DNA of 64,000 nt. Origin: Pigmentiphaga sp. (GTDB lineage Bacteria > Pseudomonadota > Gammaproteobacteria > Burkholderiales > Burkholderiaceae_B). The stretch covers positions 1 through 64,000 of the forward strand of contig JALOAI010000025.1 in NCBI GenBank assembly GCA_023228945.1. The letters are read 5' to 3'. Both the position numbers and the translations under genes were made by a program. The stretch's first letter is position 1; the number at the start of each line of letters is the position of its first letter. Shown here in pieces: positions 18,225-26,619 of this stretch. Under the pieces are notes generated by a model that was not told where the DNA came from, did not search any database, and worked only from the letters and a program-made list of their open reading frames with translations.

Positions 18225-18997
18225 GGGTTGCGGATTCCAGGCGCGGCGCGAGGGTTGCCACCCGCCCCGGCGGCTCGTTCCCGCGAGGTAAAGGCCACTT
18301 TATCGCGAACATACAAGGGGTGCGCGGCCGCGGCGTCCAGCCGCACGCCCTGCTGCCACCGCAGCAAGCCGACTTCGGCCACGGCGGCCGCGGAGGGCTG
18401 CAACGGCTCGCGCCAGACTGGCAGCCCCGCTGGCAACGGCGCCTCGGCCAGCGCGGCGTCGCCGGCCACCAGCCAGGCGGCGGTCACGATCTCCAGGGCT
18501 TGTTCGGCGCACCACTCCGCGAACCAATCGCCGAGGTGGGCGGCTGGCAGCAGTACAGGGCTTTGCCGCCAGTGGGCGAGCCCGGCGGCCTCGCGGCGGC
18601 GGGCGATGGCGACGTAGCGTTCATCCATGCGGGCGTCTTGCACCAGAAGGCGCCACTCGGCGGGATGATCGCGCAAGGGCCGCTCGAGGGCTTCGTGGGT
18701 GGTGACGGGCAACAAGGGCCGCCCAAGAGCGAACCCGAGCCCCTGCGCGACGCCACAGGCCACGCGCAGGCCCGTAAAACCGCCCGGGCCCTGGCCAAAG
18801 GCGACGGCATCCAGCTGCGCCGCCTTCAGGCCGGCCTCGGCGAGCAAGGCGTCGATCATTCCCAGGAGCTTTTCGGAGTGCTCAGCCACGCCGTCGTGGT
18901 GCCGCGTCAGAACCTCGGTGGACGCGCCGGTTTGCCGGAGCAGCGCCACGCCGCAACGCGCCGAGGAAGTCTCGAGGGCCAGAAGATGGATTGCCAT
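18221..18997 (-). CDS. tsaB: tRNA threonylcarbamoyladenosine protein TsaB
   Basis: A 258-residue ASKHA-fold protein of the TsaB/YeaZ family. LLALETSSARCGVAL is at the N-terminus and GQGPGGFTGLRVACGVAQGL near residue 68. It forms the TsaBDE complex for t6A37 modification of tRNAs reading ANN codons. First gene of the tsaB-rimI operon and divergent from ompR. Confidence 0.95.
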   Translation of the reverse strand: MAIHLLALETSSARCGVALLRQTGASTEVLTRHHDGVAEHSEKLLGMIDALLAEAGLKAAQLDAVAFGQGPGGFTGLRVACGVAQGLGFALGRPLLPVTTHEALERPLRDHPAEWRLLVQDARMDERYVAIARRREAAGLAHWRQSPVLLPAAHLGDWFAEWCAEQALEIVTAAWLVAGDAALAEAPLPAGLPVWREPLQPSAAAVAEVGLLRWQQGVRLDAAAAHPLYVRDKVAFTSRERAAGAGGNPRAAPGIRNP

Positions 18998-19143
18998 GCG
19001 CTTATTGTACGGCGAGGCGCCCTGGCCGCCCCCCTCATCACAGCGATGCCGCCCGATGGATATTATGTAACAGCGTTTTGCGGACGCGGCTGGAACCCCG
19101 CAACTCGGCTACAGTTACATTTTTAAGCCCGCCATGTGCTCCC

Positions 19144-19884
19144 ATGCAACACCAGCCCTCTTCCAACTTGCCCAAAAAGCTCCTTGTGGTCGATGACGAT
19201 GGCCGCTTGCGCGAGCTGCTCAAGCGTTATCTCTCCGAGCAGGGATTCAACGTCACGGCTGTCGAAGACGCGTCCAGCATGGACAAAGTCTGGCAGCGCG
19301 AGCACTTCGACCTGGTCGTGCTCGACCTCATGCTGCCCGGCGAAGATGGTTTGTCCATCTGCCGTCGCCTGCGTGGCGCCCACAACAATACCCCGATCAT
19401 CATGCTCACGGCCAAGGCCGAGGATATAGATCGCATCGTCGGGCTCGAAATGGGCGCCGACGATTATCTGCCCAAGCCGTTCAATCCGCGCGAGCTCCTC
19501 GCCCGCATCAACGCCGTCCTGCGCCGTCGCGGCCCCGAAGAACACCCGGGCGCCCCCAGCCAGGAAAGCGACGACTGGGTCAAGTTCGGTCCGTGGATCC
19601 TCAACCTTTCCACCCGTACTTTGCTGCGCGACGGCGAGCCGGTGCCCATCACCACCGGCGAGTTCTCGGTACTCAAGGTTTTCGCCCGCCACCCCAAGAT
19701 TCCGCTATCGCGCGACAAACTGATGGAACTGGCGCGCGGCCGCGAATACGAGGCCTTCGACCGCAGCCTCGACGTGCAGATTTCCCGACTGCGCAAGCTG
19801 ATCGAGGAAGATCCCGCCAAGCCCGTTTTCATTCAAACGGTCTGGGGCATGGGCTACGTCTTCGTTCCCGACGGCGGGCAATAA
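19144..19884 (+). CDS. ompR: OmpR-family response regulator (RisA-like)
   Basis: A 246-residue two-component regulator. The receiver has acidic residues D17-D19, phospho-acceptor D61 in VLDLMLPGEDG and K near residue 111 (LPKPF). A winged-helix DNA-binding domain ends with FIQTVWGMGYVFVPDG. It closely resembles OmpR, called RisA in Bordetella. The ATG at 19144 gives a normal length; upstream in-frame sequence is not conserved-looking. A very strong hairpin with a T-run separates it from the kinase gene. Confidence 0.93.
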   Translation: MQHQPSSNLPKKLLVVDDDGRLRELLKRYLSEQGFNVTAVEDASSMDKVWQREHFDLVVLDLMLPGEDGLSICRRLRGAHNNTPIIMLTAKAEDIDRIVGLEMGADDYLPKPFNPRELLARINAVLRRRGPEEHPGAPSQESDDWVKFGPWILNLSTRTLLRDGEPVPITTGEFSVLKVFARHPKIPLSRDKLMELARGREYEAFDRSLDVQISRLRKLIEEDPAKPVFIQTVWGMGYVFVPDGGQ

Positions 19885-19901
19885 TCCGCTCCGCGGGCCC
19901 C

Positions 19902-19944
19902 GGGCCCGGCCAGCGTCGCCCGTCGACGCCGGCCGGGCCCTTTT
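19902..19944 (+). terminator. Strong terminator-like hairpin between ompR and envZ
   Basis: The arms GGGCCCGGCCAGCGTCG and CGACGCCGGCCGGGCCC pair over 17 positions with one mismatch and a 5-base loop, followed by TTTT. It lies 17 bases after the ompR stop and ends about 18 bases before the envZ start. It should limit read-through into the kinase gene. Confidence 0.8.
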
Positions 19945-19962
19945 CACCCCTCTACCCGCGCC

Positions 19963-21318
19963 ATGCGCAAAATTTTCCGCTGGGGGTTGTTCGGCCGATC
20001 CTTCCTGTTGCTCGTCGCGCTGATGCTGGCCAATCTCTTGATTTGGTCGCACGCGCACCGCAACATGACGATCGAGCCTCAGGCCCGCGATATCGCCGAC
20101 CAGATCGTCACGGCCGTGAACATCACGCGCGCCGCCCTGGTGTATGCCGCCCCGATCCGGCGGCGCTATCTGCTGATGGATCTCGCCACCAACGAGGGCA
20201 TCCGCATTTATCCGCGCAATCCCGCCGACCGCACCGAGCCGATGCCCGACACCGCGCTGATGCAATGGGTGGCGATAGAGATCAACCGGCAGCTCGGTCC
20301 GGATACGCAAATCAAATGGTCGGTCAACCAATTGCCCGGCATCTGGGTCAGCTTCAGCCTCAATAACGACAGCTATTGGGTGGTGCTGGAGCGCACCCGG
20401 GCCGAACGCACCGACGGCACGCAGTGGCTCGGATGGTCGCTGGCGGCCCTGCTGCTGTCGCTGTCGGGGGCGGCCCTGATCGTCGGTTTCGTCAATCAGC
20501 CCCTGACCCGGCTGTTGCGGGCCACGCAGGCGCTGGCGCGCGGCGAGCAGCCCGAAAAGCTCCCCGAAGATCGTGGCACCGACCTGATCCGCGACGTTTA
20601 CACCAGCTTCAACCGCATGGTCAGCGACCTCGACCGGGCCGAGAGCGACCGCAACCTGATGCTGGCGGGTATCTCGCACGATTTGCGCACACCGCTCGCC
20701 CGCATCCGGCTGGAACTGGAGATGCTGCCGCTGCCCGACGAGGCACGCGCGGGCATCGAGGCCGATCTTAGCCAGATCACCCATATCCTCCGGCAGTTCA
20801 TGGACTACGTCCAGCCTACCGGCCATCGGCCCACGGTGCTCGAGGCCTCCAATGCCCTGTGCTCGCTCGTCGATCGCGAACGCGAGCGGATCGAGGCGGT
20901 GGGCGGCCGGCTGCATGCCCGCATCGATCCGGGCCTGGTGGTCTGCATGGACATCGGCGACCTCCAGCGCGTCGTGTCGAACCTGATCGACAACGCACGC
21001 AAATACGGTCGCCACGAGGGCGAACCGCCGCTGATCGACGTCTCGGCCCGCCGCGACGGCGACTTCGTTCGCATCGAGATCTGCGATCGCGGGCCCGGCA
21101 TCCCCGAGACCGAGCACGAGGCCATTCTGCGCCCCTTCGTGCGCGGCACCGAGGCCCGCACCAACACCGGCGGAGCGGGGCTTGGCATGTCCATCGTCCA
21201 GCGTCTGGTCCGTTCGGGAGGCGGACAGATCCAACTACGCAACCGCGACGACGGCGGCCTCTGCGTCAGCCTGCTATTGCCGAATTGCAGCTGGAAGCGC
21301 AACGCCGCCGACAGGTAG
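19963..21318 (+). CDS. envZ: EnvZ-type sensor histidine kinase (RisS-like)
   Basis: A 451-residue inner-membrane kinase. TM1 is near residues 11-30, a periplasmic domain spans about 31-155, and TM2 is near 156-176. HAMP and dimerisation domains follow with the phospho-acceptor H239 in GISHDLRTPLARIRLELEML. The ATPase domain has N box NLIDNARKYG, G1 DRGPGIP and G2 GGAGLGMSIV. It partners the preceding regulator. A 17-bp-stem hairpin separates the two genes, so expression of the kinase is probably lower or has its own promoter. Confidence 0.93.
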   Translation: MRKIFRWGLFGRSFLLLVALMLANLLIWSHAHRNMTIEPQARDIADQIVTAVNITRAALVYAAPIRRRYLLMDLATNEGIRIYPRNPADRTEPMPDTALMQWVAIEINRQLGPDTQIKWSVNQLPGIWVSFSLNNDSYWVVLERTRAERTDGTQWLGWSLAALLLSLSGAALIVGFVNQPLTRLLRATQALARGEQPEKLPEDRGTDLIRDVYTSFNRMVSDLDRAESDRNLMLAGISHDLRTPLARIRLELEMLPLPDEARAGIEADLSQITHILRQFMDYVQPTGHRPTVLEASNALCSLVDRERERIEAVGGRLHARIDPGLVVCMDIGDLQRVVSNLIDNARKYGRHEGEPPLIDVSARRDGDFVRIEICDRGPGIPETEHEAILRPFVRGTEARTNTGGAGLGMSIVQRLVRSGGGQIQLRNRDDGGLCVSLLLPNCSWKRNAADR

Positions 21319-21347
21319 AATTCAGACACCCCATTGCAGGAGTCTTT

Positions 21348-21899
21348 ATGAAAACCGTCGGCGATAAACTCGAGTCCTTCAAGGTCACGGGAGTCAAACC
21401 GGGCTTCAACCAGGCCGAAGAGCACGGCCTCTCGGCCTTCGAACCCATCACCGAAAGCTCGTTCCCAGGCAAATGGAAGGTCATCTACTTCTACGTCAAG
21501 GATTTTTCAGCGCTCTGCCCCACCGAGATCCAGAGTTTTGCCCAGCTCGCGCCCGAGTTCGAGGCCCACGACGCCGTGCTGTTGGGCGGGTCGGCCGACA
21601 ACGAACATGCCAAGCTCGGCTGGCGTCGTGAAAACCCCATTTTGTCCCGCCTCAATCATTATCAATTCGCCGACACCACGGGCGACCTGATCGACCAGTT
21701 GGGTGTGCGCGATAGTGGCAGCGGCGTGCCCATGCGCGCCAGTTTCGTTGTCGATCCCGATAACACCATCCAGTACGTAGCCGTCACGCCGGCCCAGGTG
21801 GGTCGCAGCGCCGACGAGATCCTGCGCATTCTCGATGCTTTGCAAACCGGAGAGCCCTGCCCCGCGGGACGCCCCGTGGGTGGCGAGACGCTGGCCTGA
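21348..21899 (+). CDS. Peroxiredoxin (AhpC/Prx1 family)
   Basis: A 183-residue thiol peroxidase. The peroxidatic C57 is in KDFSALCPTEI; most family members read DFTFVCPTE. A possible resolving cysteine is in GEPCPAG near the C-terminus. It reduces hydrogen peroxide and organic peroxides. The ATG has a CAGGAG site seven bases upstream and lies 29 bases after envZ, so it may be co-transcribed with the kinase. Confidence 0.9.
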   Translation: MKTVGDKLESFKVTGVKPGFNQAEEHGLSAFEPITESSFPGKWKVIYFYVKDFSALCPTEIQSFAQLAPEFEAHDAVLLGGSADNEHAKLGWRRENPILSRLNHYQFADTTGDLIDQLGVRDSGSGVPMRASFVVDPDNTIQYVAVTPAQVGRSADEILRILDALQTGEPCPAGRPVGGETLA

Positions 21900-21919
21900 G
21901 AGCCAAGCCAAGCGCCCGA

Positions 21920-22414
21920 TCAGTCTTCGTCGGCGTCCAGAAGATGCCGGGTGATGCGGTCCAGCCATTCGCCGAGCAACAGACGCTCTTGCGGCGTAAG
22001 ACAGCTGAAGATTTCGTGGTTGCGGCGGGCGATCATCGCCATGACCTGCCCGTGCCGCGCCACCCCCGCCGGCGTGAGCGATAGCACTACGCCACGTCCG
22101 TCGGCGGCGCTGGCTGTTTTATGCACCAAGCCGCGCTCGACCAGCGCTTGCGCCGAGCGGCTGGCTTGCGCCTTGTCCAGGTTGGCGGCGCGCGCCAGAT
22201 GGTTGACCGACATCGGAGCAAAGCTGCCGATGGCCGCCAGCGCGCGCCCTTCTCCCAACGGGAGCTTGCATTCGTGTTGATAGGCTCGCAGCGTATCGCG
22301 ATCGGTCAGCTTGTTGACACGATGCAAACGGTAGGTCAGGAAAGCGTCGAGCGACGGCTGGCCCGCCGGGCTGGCGGCACACGACCGCCGCTCGGTCGGC
22401 TGGTCAGAGCACAC
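21920..22414 (-). CDS. MarR-family transcriptional regulator
   Basis: A 164-residue winged-helix protein. MSVNHLARAANLDKAQASRSAQALVERGLV followed by SAADGRGVVLSLTPAG is the MarR DNA-binding core. The start is a GTG overlapping the DUF2783 gene by 11 bases, so it is the last gene of the monooxygenase operon. MarR proteins of this kind usually repress the aromatic-degradation operon that encodes them. A candidate operator lies at 24312-24325. Confidence 0.88.
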   Translation of the reverse strand: MCSDQPTERRSCAASPAGQPSLDAFLTYRLHRVNKLTDRDTLRAYQHECKLPLGEGRALAAIGSFAPMSVNHLARAANLDKAQASRSAQALVERGLVHKTASAADGRGVVLSLTPAGVARHGQVMAMIARRNHEIFSCLTPQERLLLGEWLDRITRHLLDADED

Positions 22415-22589
22415 TGGCCGTCTCGGCCTGCTGGATCAGCGCCTTGACTTCGTCGGCATCGCCATGGCGGGTCATCAAGGAGAGACAGAGGGCTGCCAGG
22501 AGCATCGGGGCCCGCTGTTCCCCCACGCGCGACATCGCTTCGCACAATGCCGAATAAGTGGCGTCGAGATCTTCCGGTGACATTTGCAC
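22404..22589 (-). CDS. Small DUF2783-like protein
   Basis: A 61-residue acidic, largely helical protein (SPEDLDATYSALCEAM, then MLLAALCLSLMTRHGDADEV). This pattern matches the DUF2783 family of about 60 residues, which is commonly encoded beside FAD monooxygenases. It has no signal peptide or membrane segment. The ATG follows a GAAAG-type region, 60 bases after the monooxygenase stop, and its end overlaps the MarR gene. Function unknown; a chaperone or subunit role for the monooxygenase is a guess from linkage. Confidence 0.7.
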   Translation of the reverse strand: MQMSPEDLDATYSALCEAMSRVGEQRAPMLLAALCLSLMTRHGDADEVKALIQQAETASVL

Positions 22590-22628
22590 TCCATTCTGGA
22601 TGAAAGGGGGAGACGGTCTTGGCGACGA

Positions 22629-22653
22629 GGCTTGCGCTCAGGCGCGTGGTCAG
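22629..22653. repeat. Short dispersed repeat, copy 2 (family 3)
   Basis: A 25-bp segment matching 59609-59633 at 23 positions and related to 5718-5741. It contains the stop codon of the monooxygenase gene. Confidence 0.6.
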
Positions 22654-24269
22654 GCGAGGTTGCCATAAAACGCGAACAACGCGCTGCGCAGCGGCTCCAG
22701 GTCGGTCGCGGGCCAGCGCCCCATCACATATCCGTCGGGCCGCAGCAGAATGAGGCGATCGGCCGTGGCGCCATAGCGTTGTAGCAGATGTTCGCTTGCT
22801 ATCCGCCAGGGCGCCTGCGCGCCGCCGGCGTCTACCACGGCGAGCGGCGGCGTGTCGCCCGTGCCGCTGGCTTGGACCCAGGTCGCCAGCGTCCGCCGTA
22901 CCGGCTCGGACGCCTCCAGCGCCAGAACCACGAAGCCGCGCCCGAACCACTCGCTCAAGTGGCGCGGTCGCCCCGCCGCGTCTTGTAGCAGCAGTTCCGG
23001 CCCAGGCTGGCCAGGCGCCGCCGCCGTACCATCTTGGGAGCAGCCATCGGCCAGGTTCAGCGCCGAGCCCTCATAGGAGATGGGCGAAGACTGGCGCGGA
23101 TTGATGAGCGAACGCACAGTGGGATCGGCCAGGGCCAGCCGCAAGGCCGCACCCCGCATCAGCTCGTAGGCGAAGGTGGGCGGGGCCATGAATTCGGTGC
23201 TCTTGGCGCCGTAGGCGAGATTCTGATGCGTGGCATGCACGCGCTCGACGCTGAAGGTGTCGAGCAGCGCGTCGGGAGCCTGGCCTCGCAGCACCCAGGC
23301 CAGTTTCCAGGCAAGATTGCCGGCGTCGTCCAGGCCGGAATTCAGGCCGCGCACACCAAAAATCGGCACCAGGTGGCCCGAATCGCCGATAAACAGCACG
23401 CGGCCATGACGATAACTGCCGAGCGTCAGGCATTTGGCGTTGTAGAGCGAAATCCAGATCGGCTTCCAGGGCTCGGTCTCGCCGATCATGTCGAGGTGAC
23501 TCTGTACCCGCGGCAGGACGTTCTCGGGCTTGACCGCTTCGGCCGCATCTTCGTCGTCGGAGATCTGGTAATCGATACGCCAGACGTTGTCCGGCTGGCG
23601 ATGCATGAGAATGGTGGACCCGGGATTGGACGGTGGATCGAACCACGCCAGGCGCTCGGTGGGGCGCGACGACGCCTGTTCGATGTCGACGATGACGTAG
23701 CGGCCCTCGTACTGCATGCCCTGCAGGGCAAGGCCCAGCAAATCACGCACCGTGCTGCGGCCACCGTCGGCCGCCACCAGCCATTGCGCCCTGACCGCAT
23801 GCGCCTTGCCGTCGCGCTCGTACGTTACGCGCACGCCTTCGGCCTCCTGCTCGACGGCCGTGACCCGGCACGACCATCCCAGATGCGCCAGCCCGGGATG
23901 GCGCCGCATGGCCCGATGCGCATACTCTTCGACGTAATACTGCTGGATGTTGATCATCGGGTCGAAGCGCTGCGTGGGGTCGTGCGGCATGTCGAAACGC
24001 AGCACTTCGTCGTTGCGGAAATAGCTGCGACCGGCGGTCCAGCCCAGGCCTTTTTCCATCAGCGGACGATCCGCCCCGAACCACCCCAGGATCTCCAGCG
24101 AACGGCGCGACATGCAGATGGCGCGGCTGCCATCGCAATAGCCGGCATCGGCTTCGAGCGTCAGCGACGCGATGCCGTACTCGGCCAGCAAGGCCGCCAT
24201 CGACAAGCCGACAGGCCCGCCACCGGCGATCACCACCGGCACTGAATCCGGTAGCAAGGATTCCTCCAT
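22650..24269 (-). CDS. FAD-dependent aromatic monooxygenase (MhpA/PheA type)
   Basis: A 539-residue class A flavoprotein monooxygenase. The N-terminal dinucleotide motif is VVIAGGGPVGLSMAALLAEYG, the DG motif is VAADGGRSTVRDLLG, and the second FAD motif is VLFIGDSGHLVPIFGVRGLNSGLDDAGNLAWKL. A C-terminal thioredoxin-like domain (residues about 410-535) is as in phenol hydroxylases and MhpA. It would hydroxylate a phenolic or pyridine-type ring with NAD(P)H and O2. It heads an operon with the DUF2783 and MarR genes. No ring-cleavage enzyme is adjacent, so the substrate is open. Confidence 0.88.
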   Translation of the reverse strand: MEESLLPDSVPVVIAGGGPVGLSMAALLAEYGIASLTLEADAGYCDGSRAICMSRRSLEILGWFGADRPLMEKGLGWTAGRSYFRNDEVLRFDMPHDPTQRFDPMINIQQYYVEEYAHRAMRRHPGLAHLGWSCRVTAVEQEAEGVRVTYERDGKAHAVRAQWLVAADGGRSTVRDLLGLALQGMQYEGRYVIVDIEQASSRPTERLAWFDPPSNPGSTILMHRQPDNVWRIDYQISDDEDAAEAVKPENVLPRVQSHLDMIGETEPWKPIWISLYNAKCLTLGSYRHGRVLFIGDSGHLVPIFGVRGLNSGLDDAGNLAWKLAWVLRGQAPDALLDTFSVERVHATHQNLAYGAKSTEFMAPPTFAYELMRGAALRLALADPTVRSLINPRQSSPISYEGSALNLADGCSQDGTAAAPGQPGPELLLQDAAGRPRHLSEWFGRGFVVLALEASEPVRRTLATWVQASGTGDTPPLAVVDAGGAQAPWRIASEHLLQRYGATADRLILLRPDGYVMGRWPATDLEPLRSALFAFYGNLA

Positions 24270-24311
24270 TGCGCTCTCCCCGTCGCACGATATGAATACA
24301 TGACAATATCA

Positions 24312-24325
24312 ATACATGGTTGTAT
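24312..24325. promoter_or_regulatory. Candidate MarR operator upstream of the monooxygenase
   Basis: ATACATGGTTGTAT is a near-palindrome with one mismatch at the inner position, 43 bases before the monooxygenase ATG. The flanking sequence repeats AATACATG at 24295-24302 and 24311-24318. AT-rich palindromes of this kind are typical MarR sites. Assignment is inference. Confidence 0.4.
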
Positions 24326-24464
24326 GCACAACTATTTTTGGCTGAAATCCACCAGTTTTCTCGAGACCAAAAAAAACCGCCTGGGCCCCGGGTTGGAGCC
24401 TGGCGGGTAAGAGCTCAAGGCCGGCGTTTGCACGCGAGACTGGCTCCGCAAAACGCGGATCGGG

Positions 24465-24602
24465 TTACTTGGCGCGCTCGGCCGCGCCCTCGATGGCCTG
24501 GCCACCGGCCGAAATGTCGGCGCCTGCGCCAGCCACGGTGTTGCAGCCCGCGACCAAAGCACTGGCGCCCACCATCAGGGCAAGAACGATTTTATGCAGC
24601 AT
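24465..24602 (-). CDS. Entericidin-like small lipoprotein
   Basis: A 45-residue lipoprotein. Its signal sequence MLHKIVLALMVGASALVAGC ends in a lipobox (LVAGC), and the mature part NTVAGAGADISAGGQAIEG matches the entericidin EcnA/EcnB family. It would be anchored in the outer or inner membrane by a lipidated Cys20. The ATG at 24602 has an AGGAG site six bases upstream. It follows ppa by 26 bases. Function in this family is poorly defined (stress-related, bacteriolysis-linked in E. coli). Confidence 0.82.
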   Translation of the reverse strand: MLHKIVLALMVGASALVAGCNTVAGAGADISAGGQAIEGAAERAK

Positions 24603-24628
24603 GGTGTTCTCCTGGAGGAGGAAAAAAG

Positions 24629-25165
24629 CTACTTCGCGGATTGCTGGTAGCGTTGGAAACTTTGCTCGATCTCGCGCCGGGCGGCGTCGGCATCTTCCCA
24701 GCCCTTGACCTTCACCCATTTGCCTTTTTCGAGATCCTTGTAGTGTTCGAAAAAGTGCTGGATGCGCTGCAGATCGATCTCGGGAATATCCTTGGCGTTC
24801 TGGATGTGCGCGTAGTTGGGCAACAACTTGGCCACCGGCACCGCCAGCACCTTGGCGTCGCCACCGGCTTCGTCTTCCATCTGCAGCATGGCCACGGCGC
24901 GGCAGCGAACCACGGCGCCTGGCAACACCGGAAACGGCGCCAGCACCAGCACGTCGACCGGATCGCCGTCGTCAGACAAGGTCTTGGGCACGAAGCCGTA
25001 GTTGCAGGGGTAGTGCATCGCGGTCGTCATGAAGCGATCCACGAGCAAGGCCCCGGTATCCTTGTCGACTTCGTACTTGACCGGGTCGGCGGTCATGGGA
25101 ATTTCGATGATGACGTTGAATTCGTCCGGCAGCTTGCTACCGGGCTCGACATTGAGCAGGCCCAT
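24629..25165 (-). CDS. ppa: Inorganic pyrophosphatase
   Basis: A 178-residue soluble family I pyrophosphatase. The metal-binding signature DDGDPVDVLVLAP carries the three catalytic aspartates, preceded by MHYPCNYGFVPKTL. It hydrolyses PPi to phosphate with Mg2+. It lies 33 bases after hemY on the same strand, and could share the hem transcript. Confidence 0.96.
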   Translation of the reverse strand: MGLLNVEPGSKLPDEFNVIIEIPMTADPVKYEVDKDTGALLVDRFMTTAMHYPCNYGFVPKTLSDDGDPVDVLVLAPFPVLPGAVVRCRAVAMLQMEDEAGGDAKVLAVPVAKLLPNYAHIQNAKDIPEIDLQRIQHFFEHYKDLEKGKWVKVKGWEDADAARREIEQSFQRYQQSAK

Positions 25166-25198
25166 TCGGCATCCTTTGCTATGAAGAAGTCAGAAAAA

Positions 25199-26617
25199 TC
25201 AAGTGGAACGAGCGGCGCTCCGCGGTAAAGCGGAATCGTCGTCGGTCGCTTCGCGGGGCGGCAAGTCGGCCACGCCCAGTTCGTCGGTCTCGAGGCGGGG
25301 CTGGGCCACCGGCGGATCCGCCGGTACCGGGCGGTCATCGCGCAGCCCGAGCTCCATGATATCGCCATCGACCGCCACCGGATCGGCGCCGGTATCGGCC
25401 ACCGGCAACACCCCGCGCCGCTCGCCCAGCGGCTCGAGCGGCACTTCGAGCGCGGTGGCCAATCGCCAATGCCGGCTGGCGTCGGCGGGTCGATCGAGGT
25501 GGTCGAACAGCGTGCCCAGCAAAGCGTGGGTCCGGGCATCGTCGTGGCGCTGCAGGCTGCGCTGCAGGTAGCCGGTGGCCGGCCCCCAGAGCTCGCCGCG
25601 CAGGCACAAGGTGCCGAGAGCCCTGAGGAGATCGGGGTGATCGGGATGGCGCGCGAGCCAGGATTCGGCCCGGAGCAGCCGTGGCCGGACCTCGGCGGGA
25701 TCGCATTGCGCATAGGCCATGAGCAGGCGGGAATCGAGCCCGGCTTCCAGGGCATCCTGGAGGATCTGCCGGACCAGCACCGGGTAATCGCGCAGCACAT
25801 CGGCGGCCGCCCAAGCCACCTCGGGCATCAGGCGCTCGGGGGTCTTCAGGCGCTTCCAGATGGCCTGCGCCTCGTTGCCGTCGTTGGCACTGCGCAGATA
25901 GCCCGCGGCGGCCCGCGCCAGGGCGGTATCGATGTCGGCATGGACATCGTGATGGCGCGCCAGGCTGCGCGCTTGGCGCAGGGCGGTCTCCCAGTGGCCC
26001 AAAGCGAGATTGGTTTTAAGGCTCAGGCGTTGCAGATGCACGTAGCGCGCCCCGCCTTCGGGCACCAGCGCCAGCCAGTTGGCCGCCTGGGCGGCTTTGT
26101 CTTGCGCCAGCATGAGATCGGCGGCGGTACAGGCTACCGCGAGGGTGAGACCGGGATCGCTGGCCGCCGCCTTGCGCGCGCTCTCGAGCGCTTGTTCGAT
26201 GATCTCCGGCTGATTGAGCGAGAGGGCGGTACGCGCCATGCCGAGCTGCGCCAGCGTCTGGCGCGTGGCGTCGCGCGTGGCCACCGAAACCGCGGCGAAT
26301 TCGTCGCGAGCCTTGACGTACTGGCCTTCGAGCATGCGTACCCAGCCCTGCTCCAGCCGCTGATGTTCGCGCACCAGCTGGCGCTGGGCCCGCCATGCGC
26401 GCCAGCGCGGCAGCAGGCCGGCCGACCATCCCGCCAGCCGCAGCAGGACGTAGACGGCCACGAACAAGGCAATCATCGCCAGCACTGCGAAGACCAGGCT
26501 CACTTCAATCCGGTAAGGCGGCGACACGATCACGACGTTGCCGGTGTAATCGCGCACGAGGACGGCGACACCGACGGCCACCGCCAGGAGAAGGAGCGTC
26601 CAGATCCAGGCCCGCAT
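25199..26617 (-). CDS. hemY: HemY protein (TPR-containing inner-membrane protein)
   Basis: A 472-residue protein of the proteobacterial HemY family, not a protoporphyrinogen oxidase. Two N-terminal membrane helices (near residues 4-22 and 41-62) are followed by TPR-like helices (LGMARTALSLNQPEI and others). The ATG starts two bases after the hemX stop; the TTG two codons earlier overlaps it. The C-terminal 60 residues are acidic and proline-rich. Linked by position to heme biosynthesis; its exact role is unknown. Confidence 0.88.
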   Translation of the reverse strand: MRAWIWTLLLLAVAVGVAVLVRDYTGNVVIVSPPYRIEVSLVFAVLAMIALFVAVYVLLRLAGWSAGLLPRWRAWRAQRQLVREHQRLEQGWVRMLEGQYVKARDEFAAVSVATRDATRQTLAQLGMARTALSLNQPEIIEQALESARKAAASDPGLTLAVACTAADLMLAQDKAAQAANWLALVPEGGARYVHLQRLSLKTNLALGHWETALRQARSLARHHDVHADIDTALARAAAGYLRSANDGNEAQAIWKRLKTPERLMPEVAWAAADVLRDYPVLVRQILQDALEAGLDSRLLMAYAQCDPAEVRPRLLRAESWLARHPDHPDLLRALGTLCLRGELWGPATGYLQRSLQRHDDARTHALLGTLFDHLDRPADASRHWRLATALEVPLEPLGERRGVLPVADTGADPVAVDGDIMELGLRDDRPVPADPPVAQPRLETDELGVADLPPREATDDDSALPRSAARST

Positions 26618-26619
26618 GA

